Shown: in pieces, positions 1 through 8,801 of the stretch
How positions within the stretch are numbered: position 1 is the stretch's first letter
Layout: every line of letters starts with the position of its first letter
Assembly: GCA_900316035.1 (NCBI GenBank)
Contig: ONBI01000018.1
Coordinates: forward strand, 1-32,900
Length of the DNA stretch: 32,900 nt
Source of the DNA: an uncultured Eubacteriales bacterium
GTDB taxonomy: Bacteria > Bacillota_I > Bacilli_A > RFN20 > CAG-288
Reading direction: 5' to 3'
Program-made: the position numbers and the translations under genes
The notes under the pieces: generated by a model
The model's input: the letters and a program-made list of their open reading frames with translations, nothing else
Databases searched by the model: none
What the model was told of the DNA's origin: nothing

Positions 1-766
1 GCTATCTTCCTGTCTTTGAACGCGTTCTCCATCATCCTTCTCGTCTGCGCGAAATCCGGATGCCTCGCTATGTCGTATCCGATGATCTCCCTGTTGCAGA
101 GATCCATCATGGGCGAGAGATAGACCTTTCCAATGCTTCCGAGGTTGAACTCCGTCACGTCGGTTACGAATGCCTTGTTCGGAACCTTGACGTCGAAATG
201 GCGCTTCAGAAGGTTCTCCACCTTTCCTTTGTAGGAACTGTATTGCCTTTTCTTCTTAGGCCTTTTCCCTTCAGGCCCAGTTTGTTCATAATCTTCTGAA
301 CTACTTTGTGGTTTATACGGGTGCCTTTTGAACGCAGAGACGTGGTTTTGCGTCTTACTCCGTATCTGCCCTTGTTCTCAGTGAATTCGGACTTTATGAG
401 CTTTTCGAGGCCTTTTCCGTCTTTCCTTTTTTCAGACTTGGCTTCTTCCTCCGTCAGAGAAGAATTTACATGATTTCCCCTCGGAGGTGAATCTTTCCTG
501 CACCAATTGCATATGGCTTGGGAGAGGAATCTCTCTCTTGCTAGGTCGACGATCCTTTTCCCATCTTTGACATGTTTGACGACGGCAACTCATTCTTCCG
601 GCGTAGGAGTCAGGCCCTATTTTCTGTCCAGTCCCTTCTCTCCTTCGCTGTTGTATCCCTTCACCCCGTTGAGGAGAGAGTTCTTGAATCCGTCCGGTGT
701 TTTGATTGGTTTTCCTTCGTTGTATTCCTTTATTTACCTTATCTTCTCTTCCTCCGTGAAGTTCAT
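1..766 (-). pseudogene. Decayed IS3-family transposase (OrfA/OrfB remnant), cut by window edge
   Basis: On the minus strand an ATG at 766-764, preceded by AAAGGG, opens a frame reading MNFTEEEKIR and then a stop at 736-734. In-frame stops follow at 619-617 and 592-590. The same frame continues with an IS3 OrfB-like HTH_21 segment (RYGVRRKTTSLRSKGTRINH, about 370-310). A one-base frameshift near 270-285 then moves the reading into the integrase core, which contains VPNKAFVTDVTEF and KVYLSPMMDLCNREIIGYD (about 190-90). The rest of the catalytic domain lies beyond position 1. Several stops plus a frameshift show that the gene is dead unless the IS is complemented in trans. A TG-starting sequence at 851-830 (TGAGCCACACCCC on the minus strand) could be the terminal repeat, but its partner is not in view. 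Confidence 0.8.
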
Positions 767-909
767 CGTACCCTTTCCGGCCGATAATAACTAAGCTAGC
801 TACCCATCCCCTCCTAGTTACCTGGTTGATCCAAGAATGGGGTGTGGCTCATTACAGAAAAGTTTTGGTTGGCATTGATTGATTACTACATCACTGTTAT
901 TTGTTTCAT

Positions 910-1407
910 CTACCCTTTATTTTCAATTGGCATAGTAACTATGGAAGAATTAGAAAATTTTACTATTGTATTATCTGGAATATCCCCACTGATGACGCAA
1001 CCTGCCCCAATAACACAATGATTTCCAATGTTTGCACCTTTTAGAATAATCGCATTGGTTCCAATCCAACAATTGTTGCCAATTGTAACCTTGCCAATAC
1101 TCATTCCTTGCTTTGAAATAAGCTCTTTTGATGCAAAGCGATGATTGTGATCATAAATTCTTACGTTTTCTCCAAAGAGGCAATTACTGCCAATAACAAC
1201 TTGGCCCATCATAGTTATTTTACAACCACTGTTAAAAAAACACTTTTCTCCAATAGTAAGGGATCCACCAGCATAAACAATTTTAAAATAGGGCCTAAAA
1301 TACTCTTTTCCCTTTAGATAAACATGTCGATGGTAAAAAAACTTGATTTCTATCGTTTTGAAGTGCGAGTAAACCCGCCAAAAAAAATCAACCAACTTTG
1401 ATAACAT
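910..1407 (-). CDS. Hexapeptide-repeat O-acyltransferase (LbH family)
   Basis: This 165-aa protein is probably an acetyl-CoA-dependent O-acetyltransferase that modifies a sugar of the polysaccharide made by this locus. From about residue 55 to 145 it shows the [LIV]-G-x4 periodicity of the left-handed beta-helix family: VVIGSNCLFGENVRIYDHNH, then VTIGNNCWIGTNAIILKG and NHCVIGAGCVISGDIPDNT. The DHNHRF segment matches the catalytic-His region of the WcaF/NodL/maltose acetyltransferase group. The start codon lies inside the upstream glycosyltransferase gene, with a 20-nt overlap in another frame, so translation is probably coupled. It is the last intact gene of the operon before the IS3 remnant. 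The acceptor sugar cannot be told from sequence. The family call is firm. Confidence 0.85.
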   Translation of the reverse strand: MLSKLVDFFWRVYSHFKTIEIKFFYHRHVYLKGKEYFRPYFKIVYAGGSLTIGEKCFFNSGCKITMMGQVVIGSNCLFGENVRIYDHNHRFASKELISKQGMSIGKVTIGNNCWIGTNAIILKGANIGNHCVIGAGCVISGDIPDNTIVKFSNSSIVTMPIENKG

Positions 1408-2602
1408 TTTTAGGGTTCTCTAAGGATTTTTTACATACAAAAATAAACCTATCATAATATGTTTCAAAACTATTATTTGACATTGTATAACGATACGCTT
1501 TATTAGTTATTGCTTGATAGCTTTCTTTATCAATTGACTCGACATAACGGAGTAGATCTTGAAGATCATTAAGTTTGGTTTGATCATATATGAAACCTTT
1601 TCCATCAGCAAGCATTTCAGAGATACCTCCACGATCTGTACCTATTACAAGTGTTTTCATTGCCATACCTTCTAAAACTGTTGTTGGATAATTCTCGCAC
1701 CATTTAGAAGGGACGATGATAGCCAAAGATTTTGCTATTTCTTTCTTAACCTTAATGTTGTCAACCTGTCCCATATATTTAATTTTACAAGACTTTTGTG
1801 TAAGAGAAACTATTTTTCTATTATCATCTTGCGTTGCACAGCGCCCAAAAATAAGAAGTGAATTGTTAAGAGCAGGAGATGACTTTTTATACGCCTCAAT
1901 CAATTGATAAATTCCTTTTTCCTCACTAATTAAACCAACATAAATGAAATTTTTCTTCTGTTCAAAGGAAACAAAGTCAGAATCCTTCGGATTCTTTATA
2001 AATATAGGATTATTAATGACCGCTATATTTTGGAAGCCTTGTGCCTTGGCAAGTTGAGCTAATTTGTTACTTGGAGATATAAATGACGTGATATAACGTG
2101 AAAAGTACTTTTTCTTTTTAGAGAAAGCCTTTATTCTAAGTAAATTAAGCAGATCTCTTTTTATATTTTTAGCTTTAAGACACGATTGCTCGCATTTCTT
2201 TTTTTCAAAGCCACTACAAATGTTGCCATCATTAGTAATACAAGTAGATTTTGGGCAAACAAACTGATAGTCATGAATTATCTTAATAGTAGTGTATCCA
2301 AAGCAGGCCTTATAAACTGAAAAGGGAGAAGAAAAAATATTATTTAGAACAATTATATCTGGCGCATTTCTTTTAATAAAAGCACGAATTATTTTTGTTA
2401 ACCTTTTCTTTTCAAACAACTTACCTAATTTACTGTCACAATCTATAAAATAGCAATTGTTGGGTAAAGACACACCATTTTTTTTACGCAAAAAGAGCCT
2501 TGTGACCGAATGACCGTTTGAAATTAAAATATTAGCTAAATTTTGAACATAGATTTCTGCTCCGCCAAATGAAAATAATTCATTAATAATCAAAAAATTC
2601 AT
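1388..2602 (-). CDS. Glycosyltransferase family 4 (GT-B fold)
   Basis: This 404-aa protein is probably a retaining glycosyltransferase that adds one sugar to the lipid-linked repeat unit on the cytoplasmic face of the membrane. The N-terminal Rossmann domain starts with MNFLIINELFSFGGAEIYVQ, where the GGAE loop is typical of GT4. The C-terminal donor domain has FIYVGLISEEKGIYQLIEAY (about residues 215-235) and, near residue 304, ENYPTTVLEGMAMKTLVIG, the E-x7-E type nucleotide-sugar motif. A cysteine-rich stretch at about residues 117-145 (CPKSTC, C, KKCEQSC) is seen in several GT4 proteins of capsule loci and may bind metal. The gene is very AT-rich compared with the rml genes. Its donor and acceptor are unknown. 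Confidence 0.88.
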   Translation of the reverse strand: MNFLIINELFSFGGAEIYVQNLANILISNGHSVTRLFLRKKNGVSLPNNCYFIDCDSKLGKLFEKKRLTKIIRAFIKRNAPDIIVLNNIFSSPFSVYKACFGYTTIKIIHDYQFVCPKSTCITNDGNICSGFEKKKCEQSCLKAKNIKRDLLNLLRIKAFSKKKKYFSRYITSFISPSNKLAQLAKAQGFQNIAVINNPIFIKNPKDSDFVSFEQKKNFIYVGLISEEKGIYQLIEAYKKSSPALNNSLLIFGRCATQDDNRKIVSLTQKSCKIKYMGQVDNIKVKKEIAKSLAIIVPSKWCENYPTTVLEGMAMKTLVIGTDRGGISEMLADGKGFIYDQTKLNDLQDLLRYVESIDKESYQAITNKAYRYTMSNNSFETYYDRFIFVCKKSLENPKNVIKVG

Positions 2603-2672
2603 AAATCTTTAATGTGTTACTTATAGATAGTTATTGATAACCTATTAATTCTAATTCAATAATAATGACTTT

Positions 2673-3761
2673 CTATATTTCTCTGATTATTGAAAAAATA
2701 TTATTTGCAGTTTTTTTCCAACTAAACTTATTAATTTGTTCGTCGCGATGTGAAAGAAGATTATCTCTTAATACTTTATCCGTTGTAATTTGTTCAATCT
2801 TAGAAGCAATATCATCAATGTTCATAGGATCAAAATAAAGAGCGGCTTCTCCGCCAACCTCAGGCAGAGATGAAGTATTCGAGCAGATGACAGGAGTACC
2901 TAGAGCTAGTGACTCTAAAACGGGAAGACCGAAGCCCTCATATAAACTAGGATAGATAGAGGCAATTGAATTCTGAATTAGTGTATTTTTTTCACTTTCA
3001 GAAAGGAAGCCGGTAAAAACAAAAGAATTTTTGAGATTCAATTTTTGAATTTTATTCTTTAGCATTCCTGCATATTTAACTTTGTCGTTACCAATAATGT
3101 AAACCTTATGTTCTTGGAGCTTCGGGTATTTATAATAGGCATCTATCACAGAGTGAATATTTTTATAGGGATAATGAATTCCAATAATTACATAATAATT
3201 AAAAGTTTTTTCGTTTATTTTTCTTAAAATGCTATTGTTTGTTTCAAATGAAGGCTGAATATCAATGCCATTGTATACAACCTTTATTTTATCTTTGCTT
3301 TTGAGATGATATGTATCGATTATATCAGCTTTGGAATTGTTGGAAACTGTGATAACAGCGGAGCTTTTCTTTATTAACCGAGGTAATACCGTCTTATAAA
3401 AAAGATATTGATGGTACCTTCCCTTAGGATAAAATACAGGCATTAAGTCATGAATCGTGATTATTTGCTTTGCTTTAGAAAAGATAGATCCATGCTGTGT
3501 TGTAGACCAAATAAGATCAACCCCTTTTTTACATGCATAATGTTCCCAGCAAAGATTGCGTTCAACGAAGTTCTTACATGGGTGTACAATTGCATGGCTT
3601 TTGACATTTGACGGCAAAAAAGCCGCATCTTGACAAAGGATTTCATACGAAAATTGGCTTAAATCAAAATATTTATATATATTTTCTAATACTTTATAAG
3701 TGTATACACCCAAGCCAGAATTATGATTGCTAAGGATAAGACCATTTATCAAGATTTTCAT
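2673..3761 (-). CDS. Glycosyltransferase family 4 (mannosyl/rhamnosyltransferase-like)
   Basis: This 362-aa GT-B glycosyltransferase starts MKILINGLILSNHNSGLGVY, with the N-terminal glycine-rich acceptor loop. It carries ITIHDLMPVFYP (about residue 100) and VVYNGIDI. The donor-binding signature SLYEGFGLPVLESLALGTPV sits near residues 268-287 and is followed by SSLPEVGGEAALYFDPMN. The full length and motif spacing match the group that includes WbaZ/WbdA-type mannosyltransferases. With ManC in the same locus a GDP-mannose donor is plausible, but this is inference from context only. The gene lies 16 bp after the polymerase gene and 70 bp before the next glycosyltransferase, in one transcriptional direction. 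Confidence 0.88.
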   Translation of the reverse strand: MKILINGLILSNHNSGLGVYTYKVLENIYKYFDLSQFSYEILCQDAAFLPSNVKSHAIVHPCKNFVERNLCWEHYACKKGVDLIWSTTQHGSIFSKAKQIITIHDLMPVFYPKGRYHQYLFYKTVLPRLIKKSSAVITVSNNSKADIIDTYHLKSKDKIKVVYNGIDIQPSFETNNSILRKINEKTFNYYVIIGIHYPYKNIHSVIDAYYKYPKLQEHKVYIIGNDKVKYAGMLKNKIQKLNLKNSFVFTGFLSESEKNTLIQNSIASIYPSLYEGFGLPVLESLALGTPVICSNTSSLPEVGGEAALYFDPMNIDDIASKIEQITTDKVLRDNLLSHRDEQINKFSWKKTANNIFSIIREI

Positions 3762-3777
3762 TTTTTTAATCAGTTTC

Positions 3778-5043
3778 TTATTTATTGTAGGCCGATTTCA
3801 AGATTAGTTTTGTCTTATTAAAGTGCTTTGTACGATCTTGCTTTGAAATAAAATATAAGAGTAACACTACCAGCATTTGATATAAAGGAAAAGTTTCAAG
3901 AGTGACATAATAAATTGTATGGCCAGCGAAAGTTAAGAATAACATAAAATACCAAAAATTATTTTCTTTACTTGCTTTTTCTTCATAAGCTTTTGCCAAA
4001 CTAGCAAAGAAAAATTGATATAATAATTTTAACAATATCCCGAAAAAGCCGAAGTCCGCATATGCAGCCCCAATCACCCCAAACGAGGGAGCTCCAGTTA
4101 ACGCTTTTGTCCAACTAATTAATCTTGGCACATACAGCCCTAAGGTCAAGCTACCAAAAAGAGTCGGTTTGTTAGGCCAAACAGCTCGTGATATATATAT
4201 AAAGAAAGAATCTTCTAAGAAAATCTTCCCATAAAAATGCACATTTAGTGAATCAACTAAATCACAGAAATTAGGAATATAATCAGCATAGTTTGCAATG
4301 CTAATTAATATATTCGACACCTGCACCCCTTGTTGTAAAGAGTATAGGCCAAATACAATAATCATTGAAACAAACACAGAAAGCGCAATAAAAATAAAGC
4401 GCAAGTTTCTTTTATTGTTTGGCGATTTAAAGTAGACAATTAATAAAAGCGTAATCCCAGCAGTGAGAATAATTGCTTTCTGTCCGAATAAATAAAGAAC
4501 TCCAAAGCAAAGAATTGTTGAAATTATCACTTGAATAATTGTTTTGAATTTTCTTCTTTTTGAACCATAATCCAGTTTCCAAAGAAATAGCAAATAACAA
4601 AAAACAATAGTTGGAAGGACAATATAATATATTCCACCGCCACCAATGCGGCTGTTTGCATAATACATTCGAGGGTTAGTTGCAGCCTCAGAAATTGTTT
4701 TAATGTTTGCAATAAAAAAAACAATCAAAAATATTATTAATAAATGAAAAACATTTACAGAAGGGGGACAATTTTTCTTTTTTGGAACTTTAATGCTCGG
4801 CCTCGTTAATTCGATAAAAGTATAGATAATAGTTAAAAAGAAATAATAAATAAACAAATATATATCTCCTGTTCGAATGTTATTGAGGCTTTTGGATATA
4901 GTCAAATTTACGCAATAGGGGAAAATAGTTAATCCTCCTTGATAGAACAAGTGAAAGAAAAGAAGATTCACAAATCTTTTTTCTTTAAATGAAACAAAAA
5001 GATAACTGAATAATATTATTGCTAGTAAAGAATAGTAAATCAT
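3778..5043 (-). CDS. wzy: Wzy-like polysaccharide repeat-unit polymerase
   Basis: This is a 421-aa, almost wholly hydrophobic protein with about ten or more membrane segments. A large loop in the second half contains NVHFYGKIFLEDSFFIYISR and PNKPTLFGSLTLGLYVPRL, which is the usual plan of O-antigen and capsule polymerases. The expected role is to join undecaprenyl-linked repeat units outside the membrane. I chose the ATG at 5043-5041 because it lies one base after the stop of the upstream GT2, which suggests coupled translation. The longer frame back to 5145 would overlap GT2 and begins with a non-membrane stretch. Wzy proteins share little sequence, so the call rests on topology and context. 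A flippase would have a more even membrane-segment pattern. Confidence 0.72.
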   Translation of the reverse strand: MIYYSLLAIILFSYLFVSFKEKRFVNLLFFHLFYQGGLTIFPYCVNLTISKSLNNIRTGDIYLFIYYFFLTIIYTFIELTRPSIKVPKKKNCPPSVNVFHLLIIFLIVFFIANIKTISEAATNPRMYYANSRIGGGGIYYIVLPTIVFCYLLFLWKLDYGSKRRKFKTIIQVIISTILCFGVLYLFGQKAIILTAGITLLLIVYFKSPNNKRNLRFIFIALSVFVSMIIVFGLYSLQQGVQVSNILISIANYADYIPNFCDLVDSLNVHFYGKIFLEDSFFIYISRAVWPNKPTLFGSLTLGLYVPRLISWTKALTGAPSFGVIGAAYADFGFFGILLKLLYQFFFASLAKAYEEKASKENNFWYFMLFLTFAGHTIYYVTLETFPLYQMLVVLLLYFISKQDRTKHFNKTKLILKSAYNK

Positions 5044-5044
5044 T

Positions 5045-5929
5045 TCAAACAATTGCTTTTTGTTTGCTTTTTCGGCCTTCTCTTTCCCCGTTCTTTTTTC
5101 CAAGATATCTAGCCAACATATTTGGAACAAAAGCAAACAATACACCTATATTAAATTCTTTTATTGCCATCAATGCAATCTTTGAGGCTAATCTTAGGCC
5201 GGAGTTATTGGCATGATATTTCTTAAATTGTGGGCATAAGGCAAAGAACTCTCCTACAAGATAATACCTTTGATAAAGCTGGTGCAATGTAAATTTATGT
5301 GTGTGATCAACAAACGAATCAGCACAATACATTACTTTTTTCCCACTTTGAATAACTTTGTAGGCATAATACATATCCTCGCTTGTTGGTAGATTCAACC
5401 CGTCATATCCGTGAATAGATTTAAAATATTCGACATCGACAACGGAGCAAGCATCACTGGCAAAAAAAGCATTAATTCCCATCTTCTCTATCGAAGTTTT
5501 GTCTTTTATTATTGAATGATTGGGATAATTAATTCTTCTAGAGTATTTCTCTACAGTTTTGTTTGAATTGACTTGGCGCAAATATGCAAATTTAACTTTT
5601 TCACTTAAACACATAACCAACTTTTGGTAAACATCTGAATTAACTAAACGGCAATCTTGAGTTAGAAAAATAACAGCATCAGCTTTCGAATGCAAGACAG
5701 CATTTTCCCTTGTTAAAGAGTGAGAAAAGTCCTTTTTCTCTATAACATCATAAGTCACACCAGACTGTTTAAGAATTTCCTCTGATTTATCACCTGTGTT
5801 AGTCAAAACAAAATGAAGCTTGCAAGAAAAAACAGTCCTCTGATCTGCAAATTCCTTCAGAATCAGGGGTATGTATTTTTCACCATTATATAGAGGTATA
5901 ACTACTTCTACGTTGTTATATGTTTTCAT
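5045..5929 (-). CDS. Glycosyltransferase family 2, rhamnosyltransferase-like
   Basis: This 294-aa inverting GT-A glycosyltransferase starts with VEVVIPLYNGEKYIPLIL. It then has FSHSLTRENAVLHSKADAV and VIFLTQDCRLVNSDVYQKLV. The FxH-x2-TR and TQD motifs are characteristic of bacterial rhamnosyltransferases of the RfbF/WbbL type. SEDMYYAYKVIQSGKKVMY holds the ED catalytic-base region. Together with the complete rml pathway upstream, transfer of L-rhamnose from dTDP-L-rhamnose is the best guess. The start at 5929 is preferred because AAGGG lies just upstream. The in-frame ATG at 5947 has no ribosome site. The gene follows manC by 35 bp and runs into the polymerase gene. Confidence 0.85.
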   Translation of the reverse strand: MKTYNNVEVVIPLYNGEKYIPLILKEFADQRTVFSCKLHFVLTNTGDKSEEILKQSGVTYDVIEKKDFSHSLTRENAVLHSKADAVIFLTQDCRLVNSDVYQKLVMCLSEKVKFAYLRQVNSNKTVEKYSRRINYPNHSIIKDKTSIEKMGINAFFASDACSVVDVEYFKSIHGYDGLNLPTSEDMYYAYKVIQSGKKVMYCADSFVDHTHKFTLHQLYQRYYLVGEFFALCPQFKKYHANNSGLRLASKIALMAIKEFNIGVLFAFVPNMLARYLGKKNGEREGRKSKQKAIV

Positions 5930-5964
5930 TGTACCCTTATTTATCAATCATTGTCGACATGGTG

Positions 5965-7308
5965 CTAAAGGCTAGCCTCAAGAGCTTCCTTCGATAAATC
6001 ATACTTTACTTTATCACCCACATCAATATTTTTTCCAATTTGAACCTCAATAATCTGTAGGTGCTCACTTTCAGCAATGATAGTGTGTTTCTTTCCGATG
6101 TCAATATTGATAACATCGCCAGCTTTCACGTGTTTTTTAACACCATCAATAATCACAGAACCTTCGCCAGCAATAATATTCCAAACCTCTTTCCTTCTCT
6201 TATGCAAGTGATACGACATATGATGTCCTTTGCTGAGAGCTATCTTCCTTGTAATTGATTCAGCCGTAACATCAATCACTTTATATTCTCCCCATGACTT
6301 CTCTGCAAACATGACTGGAGTATTAAGCTTCTCTACATAATCCTTAATATGAGAAGATCCTTCCCTATTCGTAACTAATACTCCTTCCGGAGAAGCAGCA
6401 ACAATGACATCTGAAACACCTACACAGAGAATAGGAATATCTAGCTCATTCACAATATGATCATGCTTGCAGTCTTCACTTAAAAGAGTATTCCCGATAT
6501 TGCTTCCTTCTCCTAACGCATCGGTAAGAGTATTCCAGGAACCTAGGTCTACCCAGGTTCCCTTAAATCTCATCACCTGAATAGAATCCTCTTTCTCAGC
6601 TACTGCATAATCAAAAGAAATCTTCTCTAAGGTTTCATACTTAGAGAAAAGATCCTGATAATCTTTGAAATCGATAAGTTCATGAGCTTTCCTAAGAAGA
6701 TAACCGATTTTGAAAGCAAAGATACCTCCGTTCCATAAAGCACCTTGATCAATATAGGTCTTAGCAACCTCTTCACTGGGTTTCTCTTTGAACATAGAGA
6801 CCTTGGATATATTGTCTTTGCCCTTAGGGATGATATATCCATACTTAGAACTAGGATAGGTAGGTTCCATGCCTAGAAGAGTAAGATTAGCCTTACCTTC
6901 TTGAGAAAGCTCATAAAGCTTCTTAAGAGCTTCGAAATAGTCATCTTCGACATAAGGATCAACCGGACATACAACAACACTGTCTTCTTCTGAAATATGT
7001 TCTACATCATGAAGATAGCATACGGCCAAAGCGATAGCCGGGAAGGTATCCCTTCTGCAGGGTTCTAGAGAAATCTGAATATTATCTCCTAGCTGATTCC
7101 TCAGCTCGGAAATCTGGGATTTAGAGGTAGCGATAGTAACGTTAGCGTCACTATCCACTCTCTCGATCGCATGGTACATTCTCTGTACCATGGATTCCCT
7201 ATTTCCTTTGCCATCATCAAAGAACTTGATGAACTGCTTCGATCTGACGTCATTGCTTAAAGGCCAAAGCCTTTTTCCGGATCCACCGGAGAGAAGAATG
7301 AGATTCAT
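5965..7308 (-). CDS. manC: Mannose-1-phosphate guanylyltransferase / mannose-6-phosphate isomerase type II
   Basis: This 447-aa enzyme makes GDP-mannose from mannose-1-phosphate and GTP. Its C-terminal cupin can also interconvert fructose-6-P and mannose-6-P. The N-terminal nucleotidyltransferase domain has the signature LSGGSGKRLWPLSND at residues 6-20 and the sugar-binding segment KEKPSEEVAKTYIDQGALWN near 180. The C-terminal cupin (about 340-440) carries HMSYHLHKRRKEVWNIIAGE, containing the metal-binding His cluster, and QIIEVQIG. The length fits CpsB/ManC type II enzymes. No phosphomannomutase or GDP-mannose dehydratase lies in the window, so either mannose is used as such or later enzymes are elsewhere. 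The 192 bp upstream separate it from the FRG gene and are very AT-rich. I could not fix a promoter or ribosome site there. Confidence 0.93.
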   Translation of the reverse strand: MNLILLSGGSGKRLWPLSNDVRSKQFIKFFDDGKGNRESMVQRMYHAIERVDSDANVTIATSKSQISELRNQLGDNIQISLEPCRRDTFPAIALAVCYLHDVEHISEEDSVVVCPVDPYVEDDYFEALKKLYELSQEGKANLTLLGMEPTYPSSKYGYIIPKGKDNISKVSMFKEKPSEEVAKTYIDQGALWNGGIFAFKIGYLLRKAHELIDFKDYQDLFSKYETLEKISFDYAVAEKEDSIQVMRFKGTWVDLGSWNTLTDALGEGSNIGNTLLSEDCKHDHIVNELDIPILCVGVSDVIVAASPEGVLVTNREGSSHIKDYVEKLNTPVMFAEKSWGEYKVIDVTAESITRKIALSKGHHMSYHLHKRRKEVWNIIAGEGSVIIDGVKKHVKAGDVINIDIGKKHTIIAESEHLQIIEVQIGKNIDVGDKVKYDLSKEALEASL

Positions 7309-7500
7309 AAAATATTCTGTTTATTGTAAATTTTTTCTTATTGCAAATATGATGCTATTACTCGAGTTGTACATTTCATTTTAACCAATTTATCAAAATA
7401 TTGAAGATAGTTTAATATAATATTTTTTAATGAAATAAAATTTAATCAAATATATATACTTACCCCAACTACATGCTTCTTTCCTTGTCACTAAGATGCA

Positions 7501-8751
7501 TTATATGCTTTTATCAGAAAAATAAAGATAAGGATTCATCAGATACTCCATTCGATATTCAGGATAATTACGAATACAGCTTTTCAATAAACTTTCTTTG
7601 TCTTGCTGCCAAATCTTATATTTAAAAACTGTTGCAGATTGGTTTTCATTAATAATGATGTTATTACTTTGCTGATAATTTATGAGTATTTGATTATTGA
7701 CTATCAAACCATGGTAAAGATAGAAAAAGACACCTTTTTGATAAACCATCCTATCATTCGTCTCATTAAGAAACAGAAGGAACTTAGGTACTAACAAACC
7801 CAAGGGTACTTCATACAATGGATAACCCATAACTTTTGAATAAGGCGTCAATTTATCTAATATTTCAACCCTAAATTCATCCTTTAACAAATTCTCACTA
7901 AGGATAAACCCATTCTTTGGAATCTTAAAAGCAAAAATGGAAGCATCTGAAAAATTGTAATCATTAATATTACCATTTGTAGGAAAATTAGTCGCAAAAA
8001 CTGAAGCAATAACAGAGGATTTTGTAGCATCCAATAGAGGACTAAAACTGACTGAATGTTGCATATAGGCTAAGAATTTATAATCAAAGGGATAATTATT
8101 AATTTTCGAAATGGTTTTTTCGTATTCTTTCTTGAATCCACTTGAATCATACAAACTTGTAATATAATCACTATTAATAATAGGTGGATGACTAACTGGT
8201 AAATTTCTCAATATCGAAGGAATGAGACCATAGGAAAAATGGCTTTGCCCTCGGTAAAACCGCAAAAAATCCTTTTCTAAGCTTCTATTTAATTGCTGGA
8301 GAGTTGAATAATCAAAGGAGGGAATATCTTTGTCATCCTTTAAATAATGAACAATCATTAAACATAAAAGAGAGTGAAGAAAATCAATGAAATAAAATAA
8401 AAAATAATGATAGCTTGTATCCTTCACATTTAAATGATGCAAAACGCTTTGCATTTCTCCCTTAATAAATGAATCTTCAAAATAAGGAGGAAGTTCATCA
8501 AGCCTAACTTGGATTTTTTTAAATGACTCGTCATAATTAATAATAGGTATCTTTTTATTCCTAGAATATTTATTAAAGTTTTCCGAGCTAAACGTATTAT
8601 AATATGTAGAAAATCGGTTAATATAAGAGACTGTTTGTGGGTTCGTTCTTAAACTTTCATATAAGGACAATAAACGCAAAAGGCTATTTTCGCATTTATT
8701 ATCCGTTTGTAAGCTATTTGTTAAAAGGCTAATATTAAACTTGTTTTCCAT
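7501..8751 (-). CDS. FRG-domain protein of unknown function
   Basis: A 416-aa soluble protein with no signal peptide. From about residue 165 it carries an FRG-type domain: FLRFYRGQSHFSYGLIPSIL, then FLAYMQHSVSFSPLLDATKS and SVIASVFATNF, matching the family pattern of a YRGQ motif, a P-S-x-x-R segment and an H-x-x-x-x-PLLD-x-T helix region. Near the C-terminus NDRMVYQKGVFFYLYHG resembles the R-x3-Q-x-G-x-F segment of the same family. Function is not established for the family. The start at 8751 has only a weak AGGTC upstream. The frame extends to 8886 but would overlap rmlB. The gene is much more AT-rich than rmlB upstream and separates the two nucleotide-sugar modules, which suggests a later insertion. 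Confidence 0.72.
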   Translation of the reverse strand: MENKFNISLLTNSLQTDNKCENSLLRLLSLYESLRTNPQTVSYINRFSTYYNTFSSENFNKYSRNKKIPIINYDESFKKIQVRLDELPPYFEDSFIKGEMQSVLHHLNVKDTSYHYFLFYFIDFLHSLLCLMIVHYLKDDKDIPSFDYSTLQQLNRSLEKDFLRFYRGQSHFSYGLIPSILRNLPVSHPPIINSDYITSLYDSSGFKKEYEKTISKINNYPFDYKFLAYMQHSVSFSPLLDATKSSVIASVFATNFPTNGNINDYNFSDASIFAFKIPKNGFILSENLLKDEFRVEILDKLTPYSKVMGYPLYEVPLGLLVPKFLLFLNETNDRMVYQKGVFFYLYHGLIVNNQILINYQQSNNIIINENQSATVFKYKIWQQDKESLLKSCIRNYPEYRMEYLMNPYLYFSDKSI

Positions 8752-8801
8752 GTTATGACCTAGTAAATGAGCATAAAAGCTCATAAGAAGCAAATATAGT
8801 A

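Noticed and set aside
507-794. Plus-strand frames of 95 and 71 aa in the first 800 bases
   Set aside because: They are antisense to a recognisable IS3 transposase remnant on the minus strand.
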